Assembly: GCA_018340375.1 (NCBI GenBank)
Contig: JAFFJZ010000012.1
Coordinates: forward strand, 2,790,001-2,854,000
DNA: 64,000 nt
Origin: Gonatopus flavifemur
Lineage: Eukaryota > Arthropoda > Insecta > Hymenoptera > Dryinidae
Direction of reading: 5' to 3'
Part shown: in pieces, positions 59,570-64,000 of the stretch
Position numbering within the stretch: the first letter of the stretch is position 1
How the letters are laid out: every line of letters begins with the position of its first letter
Notes under the pieces: generated by a model
The model's database searches: none
The model's input: only the letters and a program-made list of their open reading frames with translations
Told to the model about the DNA's origin: nothing
Translations under genes and position numbers: made by a program

Positions 59570-60912
59570 CCCGTGTGGAAATTTGTCCAGGCGTCCTGTA
59601 TTGAATATAGGCCCTGTATGGGCTTAAATCGGGTATCCAAACTTAGGATGGCCTAGCCTTAACCACTAAGGGGCCTAGTCGGGTTTCTGATATTCGGCCT
59701 GATTTTTCTAACTCAGGGCCACCCATACAAGGCCCATGTGGGGTCAAGATGCATTTCCAATGTTTCCCCCTGTTTGAAAAATTCAGGCGCACCCTACTAA
59801 AGCCCGTATAGGGCCTTGCTGTGTTTCCCGTATTCTCCCAAAGATTTTATTTTAGGCGCACCCTACTACAGCCCGTATAGGGCCTTGCTAGGCTTTCCAT
59901 ATTCTCCCAAAGATTTTAATTCAGGCGCACTCTACTACAGCCCGTATAGGGCCTTGCTAGGCTTTCAATATTCTCCCAAAGATTTTAATTTAGGCGCACC
60001 CTACTACAGCCCGTATAGGGCCTTGCTAGGCTTTCAATATTCTCCCAAAGATTTTAATTTAGGCGCACCCTACTACAGCCCGTATAGGGCCTTGCTAGGC
60101 TTCCCATATTCTCCCAAAGATTTTAATTTAAGCACACCTGTTCACAACCCTCGTAAGGCCGACCTGCATTACCAATATTCCCGTTGTTTTGAAAAGTTAG
60201 GCGCACCCAACCTTGGTTGAAAACAGCAATATATAACCTCTTTATTCAACTAAAGTTTTGAGCTATTTACAATTCGAAGTCTTTACATAGATCCATTATT
60301 ATAGCCAAATTTTTGTCGTTTTGATCGAGCACAGCAATGAAATGCAAGAAATTTTCCATTTGATATTAGATAAAAGTCAATAGTTTCGGTTTCACTGAAT
60401 AAATTCAATGAGATAAAAATTTTATAATCAATGAATTGATGGAAAATCATAATGATAATTAATACCTTATACTCGTAGACATAACAATAAAAAAGGGAAC
60501 GTTGTATGAACTGAAAGGTACTTGATTCATTAAGAAACAATCAAAATAATCATTTTAATATATCAAATGATCAAATCTGATCAGGCCCTGACCAGGCCAA
60601 GAATAGAACTGGGGAATGTCATGAATCATTTCTACCCGGGTGGGAATTTTATTCTCTCCTTGCGATATTCATCTAATTTGATAATCTATGCAAAAATTTA
60701 TTACACATTCAAAGGCCCTAGTTTCAGAGCCTGCGTTGGCCCCATCATGGGTGTCCTACATAGGCCCAAGTTAGGAATACAGTACAGGCCCTGGAAATGA
60801 GAGCGTGACAATCCTGTCTAGGCCCTATAAAGGTAACCAAAACAGGGCCTGGAATAAAGTAAGGACGCCTAGTTTGGCCCTAACTGGCGCCAAGAATTAA
60901 TTTCCACACGGG
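59570..60912. mobile_element. TA-flanked CCCGTGTGGAAATT element with GGCCC words
   Basis: CCCGTGTGGAAATT at 59570 and AATTTCCACACGGG ending 60912, TA on both sides. The interior is rich in AGGCCCTGTATGGGC and CAGGGCC words, including the 69-base array. A second internal end-like text, CCCGGGTGGGAATTTT, lies near 60633, perhaps a relic copy. Confidence 0.75.
59723..60230 (+). repeat. 69-base minisatellite, about six units, open frame
   Basis: Units begin AGGCGCACCCTACTACAGCC at 59785, 59854, 59923, 59992, 60061 and 60130 (the last degenerate), exactly 69 bases apart, with worn copies on each side. Because 69 is a multiple of three, a 134-codon frame repeats YYSPYRALLGFPYSPKDFN. There is no sign that it is translated; the open frame is expected if one unit lacks stops. 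Confidence 0.95.
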
Positions 60913-60923
60913 TATATACCGAG

Positions 60924-61318
60924 TGTCTTAGTTTTTGAGATATGAGCATTTTTAGAATTTTTTTTCAAATCCAAATCATTCAAAAGCACTGTGTGTTACA
61001 TACTTGAGCTTGACGCGATTCGTCAAGTTGGAAAACGGCGGATCTCTGAGAAAAAAATCAAACTATCCCGTGTCATCCCATGTTTTGGTGCTATAATAAC
61101 TCAAAGTTGCTGGATTCTGATCGGCTGGAAGCCAAAAAGTTTTAAATTGCTGTAATCTTGAATCCAAAAATGACAGAATAGTACATTTCTTTCCAGAGAT
61201 CCGCCGTTTCCTAACTTAGCCAGTGGTGTCAAGCTCAAGTATGCAGCACACAGTGCTTTTGAATGATGTGGATTCGGAAAAAAAAATCCAAAAGTTCCAA
61301 TCTCTCAAAAACTAGACC
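60924..61318. mobile_element. Foldback with GTCTTAGTTTTTGAGA arms
   Basis: Arms of about 150 bases: ATCATTCAAAAGCACTGTGT against ACACAGTGCTTTTGAATGAT near 60970 and 61250, and GGCGGATCTCTG against CAGAGATCCGCC. Target duplication not resolved. Confidence 0.7.
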
Positions 61319-61361
61319 TCAAACAAATTTTGCCAAATGGGAAATTATTACATTCTGACTG

Positions 61362-61673
61362 AAAAAGCGGCTTCATGGCTGACTGGTTAGCGCACTAACT
61401 TTCAGACATGGATGTCCGTCAGGCTTGGGGGTTCGAATCCCTGACCAATCAGTTGCCTTTCTCGCTAGCGGTAATGCCGCGACAGGAGAAATGGCGGTTG
61501 GTGCGTCAACCACAGTTACCCCGAAAGCGGATACCACACCGTATAGGGGAGACAGCGGTTGATAGGTCAAGGAATCTTACTTCCGCCGCGTAGGTTAGGT
61601 TGGAGGTTTCCTCCCCCGGTCCAATTGGCCCTGGCAGCGTAAGGTGACCGGGTTAACAAAATTGAACAAACAA
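61362..61673 (+). mobile_element. tRNA-derived SINE with 12-base target duplication
   Basis: The head has an A box, TGGCTGACTGGTTAGCGCAC, at about 61377 and a perfect B box, GGTTCGAATCC, at 61430-61440. They are separated by a long variable-arm-like segment, as in Leu or Ser tRNAs. A unique GC-rich body follows, and the 3' end is AACAAACAAA. ACATTCTGACTG lies on both sides (61350-61361, 61674-61685), the mark of LINE-driven retroposition. It is 312 bases long. The LINE that mobilises it is not in the window. Frames at 61373-61593 are translations of it. Confidence 0.9.
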
Positions 61674-61816
61674 ACATTCTGACTGCAGAATAACGGCTGT
61701 GAAGTTTTCTCAGTGAATTATGAAACATCCAACTTGACTCATACTTCAGAGACTTGGAATAACCTCCCTCTTCTTTCGGAAAAAATAGAATTGATTGTTT
61801 ATGAATCAATCAACTA

Positions 61817-62052
61817 CACGCAGAAAACAGATGTGTTGAAAAGTCCCATAATTTATTGAGGATTAGCGCCAGTCTGTGATGAATGAAATTATTTACCTGA
61901 ATATAGCTTCAAAAGTACCATAATTTCTTGTAAAAATACATCTAATTATGGGAGTTTTCGAAAGTAAATTCAAGTCAAAACTCTATCTGTCACAGACTGG
62001 CGCTGATCCTCAATAAATTATGGGACTTTTCAACACATTTGTTTTCTGCGTG
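61817..62052. mobile_element. 236-base MITE, CACGCAGAAAACAgATGTG ends
   Basis: TIRs of about 60 bases (AAAAGTCCCATAATTTATTG and GCGCCAGTCTGTGA against complements), with TA at 61815-61816 and 62053-62054. Confidence 0.9.
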
Positions 62053-62054
62053 TA

Positions 62055-62667
62055 CATCTGCTTTGATAATATTCGAGAATTTGAAGTGATTTCAAGATTC
62101 ATTCATCAATTATGTTAGCTAGGACACTATATTTAGATTTAAGATGATAATTATGGGCCTGGCTGTACCCTCATGGGCACCCGATTAGGACCTGATCGTT
62201 TATGCGTCACATTCCACATCGATTCCTCACTTGGCCCTGATTTGTTTGGATTGGGCCCTAATTGAATCCTGATCAATTTTTCCACATATTGCTGCATAAT
62301 CATTTAAGAAATCGCGAATGTCAAATTTCCAACAAATTTTTTTCCCAAAACTTCATTGAAAAAAATTTGTTTCTTGAAATTTTGTGTTTGAAATTGGAAA
62401 AAAATCTCATGATAAATGAATCAACCAGAATTCATCAATTCAATTCAATATCAAGACTTTTGTTTTAACTTTGATTCAAATTTTTCTCAGAATGAGTGAA
62501 GTATTACAAAAATGGTGCAGTAATCCATCGAACTGAAACTCATCTAAGTTTTCAAAAACATAATTAATTAACGTCGGATGAGAATTGAGTCGAAGGTGGA
62601 TTCTTGTCTATGAATTTATCAAAATTTCCCACTGCAAAACAATCGACTTGTTTTTATCACTGAAAAT
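62055..62667. other. Unassigned stretch, no gene seen
   Basis: It includes GGACCTGATCG and GGGCCCTAATTGAATCCTG words near 62190-62275, like those in the CCC..GAAATT elements, so it may be a relic of one. The frame 62262-62468 has no domain. Confidence 0.4.
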
Positions 62668-62912
62668 AGTGAACCCTTAACGGCATTCATCAGAGGCAAA
62701 GTTACTAGATCTCTCCCCCCCAGTTTTCTCAACGATTAATGAATATAATCGATTTTAATGAGCAGGTGCATCTTCTTAGCATATCAAAGAAAGTGCAGCT
62801 ACTCTTTATTCTTGATTTTATTTGTTCGTTTCTGAGAAAACTGGGGGGGGGGGGGCGATTTTGGAATCTAGTAACTTTTTGGAAAGGTAGTGAAAATGCC
62901 GTTAATACTTGG
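62668..62912. repeat. Hairpin with poly-C/poly-G arms
   Basis: TTAACGGCATT and AAAGTTACTAGAT, then a C run, then CAGTTTTCTCA on the left are mirrored by TGAGAAAACTG, a G run of about 13, ATCTAGTAACTTT and AATGCCGTTAA on the right. Confidence 0.75.
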
Positions 62913-62995
62913 AGCGGTTTGAGGAACCTCTGAGTGCACCCAATGAACTCAACTGTTGAATATTTTGTATGATTACGACTGTATGGGATCATATA

Positions 62996-63242
62996 CACTG
63001 TAAAAAATTTCTTTGTAAAATTCCAAATAAAGTTTGGCAGTTTTTTACACAAACTTTTTTTGTAAATTACCGAACAAAATTTTGTAAATATTCAAAAAAA
63101 ATTGTGATTTTACGAAGATTTTCGAAAATTTACCAACTTTTGTTTGTAAATTTACACAAAAGTTCGAAAATCATTTTTCCAAAACTAATTTGTAAATTTT
63201 CGAACATTTTTGTTTGGAATTCAACAAATTTTTCTTACAGTG
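62996..63242. mobile_element. CACTGTAAAAAATTT MITE tiled with TTTGTAAATTTTCGAAC
   Basis: CACTGTAAAAAATTTCTTTG at 62996 and CAAATTTTTCTTACAGTG ending 63242, TA on both sides. The interior repeats TTTGTAAATTtnCGAAnA words in both orientations. Confidence 0.85.
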
Positions 63243-63244
63243 TA

Positions 63245-64000
63245 ATATACATATATTCATTAAAAAATGAATTATCAAGTATTGGATGAGAATAAAAGAA
63301 AATAAAAATGAAAATTCGCGTATAATCTGATATCTTGGGGTCATTCTTTTAGTTCCCTTGAAATTGTAGAAAAGTGTGGCTAGCACAAACAGAGGCCATG
63401 ATTCATTCATGTGAATTTCAGTTTCAGAATATGAGCTTCCAAATTTACTGAAATGATGAAACTTCACATTTCAGTTATTAAACTCTGAATTGCGTATGTT
63501 CAAAAACTGAAAATTCATTGTTTATGGGTATTTTACGTCGCTTCGACTCACATGAATCATTCAAAATCAACAGGAAAAGCATTTTGATAATCAATAAGCA
63601 AATATAAATAAATAATTCTGGCAGCAAATATGAGCAGAATTTTGAAAAACGAAGAGCATAACTGAAACATAAATTACTGATTTCTGCAAGCATAAATCGC
63701 TCTACAAAGAAGCAGAAAGTTTCTTCTCTCAAAATATCGTTTAGAAAATGTACCACAAGATTTCAAATTGAAACAACAGCTGAAGATTTTGTTATCTATT
63801 TACCAATTCGTTCCGATAAACGATTCAAATTTCAGCCACATGTGCGGCCAACGTACACACCAATGTTTGGACATTACTTTTCCGATCGAGAAAAGCATTT
63901 CCAATTCATAGAATGATTAATTCATTATTCAACTTATGTCCACGCGTTGTTTGATGTACCAAGACAAAGTATAAGAACACGATTACGTGACATCCTGTGT
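63245..64000. other. Right-edge stretch, no gene seen
   Basis: AT-rich; CpG reappears after about 63840, so host-like sequence may resume. Frames at 63171-63467 and 63478-63756 (minus) lack recognisable domains. Confidence 0.4.

Noticed and set aside
59816..60220. 134-codon open frame that looks like a repeat protein
   Set aside because: It is the 69-base minisatellite read in frame, inside a non-autonomous transposon, without splice or start context.
1..64000. CRISPR array, bacterial operon or integrated virus
   Set aside because: Repeats lack regular spacer structure, no prokaryotic genes occur and no viral protein is recognisable. The direct repeats are minisatellites or transposon words.

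Overview
The window is eukaryotic nuclear DNA from an insect, probably a hymenopteran. This rests on mariner transposases of arthropod type, spliced exons with GT/AG borders, AT-rich introns, and CpG-containing host-like stretches. The species call is inference. There is no bacterial or organellar gene organisation. Almost all other open frames are chance frames in AT-rich DNA or translations of repeats.

Only one host gene is supported: four plus-strand exons (24195-24384, 24458-24642, 37852-37897, 42239-42411). Their phases join without a stop and encode the N-terminal two thirds of a Dbl-homology (RhoGEF) domain. Its introns are 73, 13209 and 4341 bases. The second and third introns are swollen by transposons that end 97 and 47 bases before the next exon. 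The 3' part of the domain is not seen before the right edge of the window.

The rest is a mosaic. Host-like unique sequence (8849-13913, 18381-19398, 20782-30239, 37898-39041, 42412-46033) alternates with blocks of nested DNA transposons. Block 1 (about 1-8850) is a CAGGG-ended hAT-like shell at 488-8436. It contains a TTAA foldback, a 288-base tandem array and a huge palindrome. Block 2 (13916-18380) holds TA-flanked elements tiled with short palindromic motifs. Block 3 is a mariner with an open transposase frame (19445-20710). Block 4 is a hAT with an exact 8-base target duplication (30248-37754) carrying several nested elements and a dead hAT transposase. Block 5 (39042-42191) lies in the third intron. 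Block 6 (46036-54027) holds a dead Mos1-like mariner and an apparently intact irritans-like mariner (50012-51302). Block 7 (54363-63242) has a four-level nest, a perfect 118-base hairpin, a 69-base in-frame minisatellite and a tRNA-derived SINE with a 12-base target duplication.

The least familiar pattern is a set of TA-flanked non-autonomous elements. Each carries its own internal array of a short self-complementary motif, and several share generic ends: CACTG.., CTCTCTAAA, or CCC..GAAATT. Whether these arrays work as transposase-binding sites or result from a replication mechanism cannot be told from the sequence.
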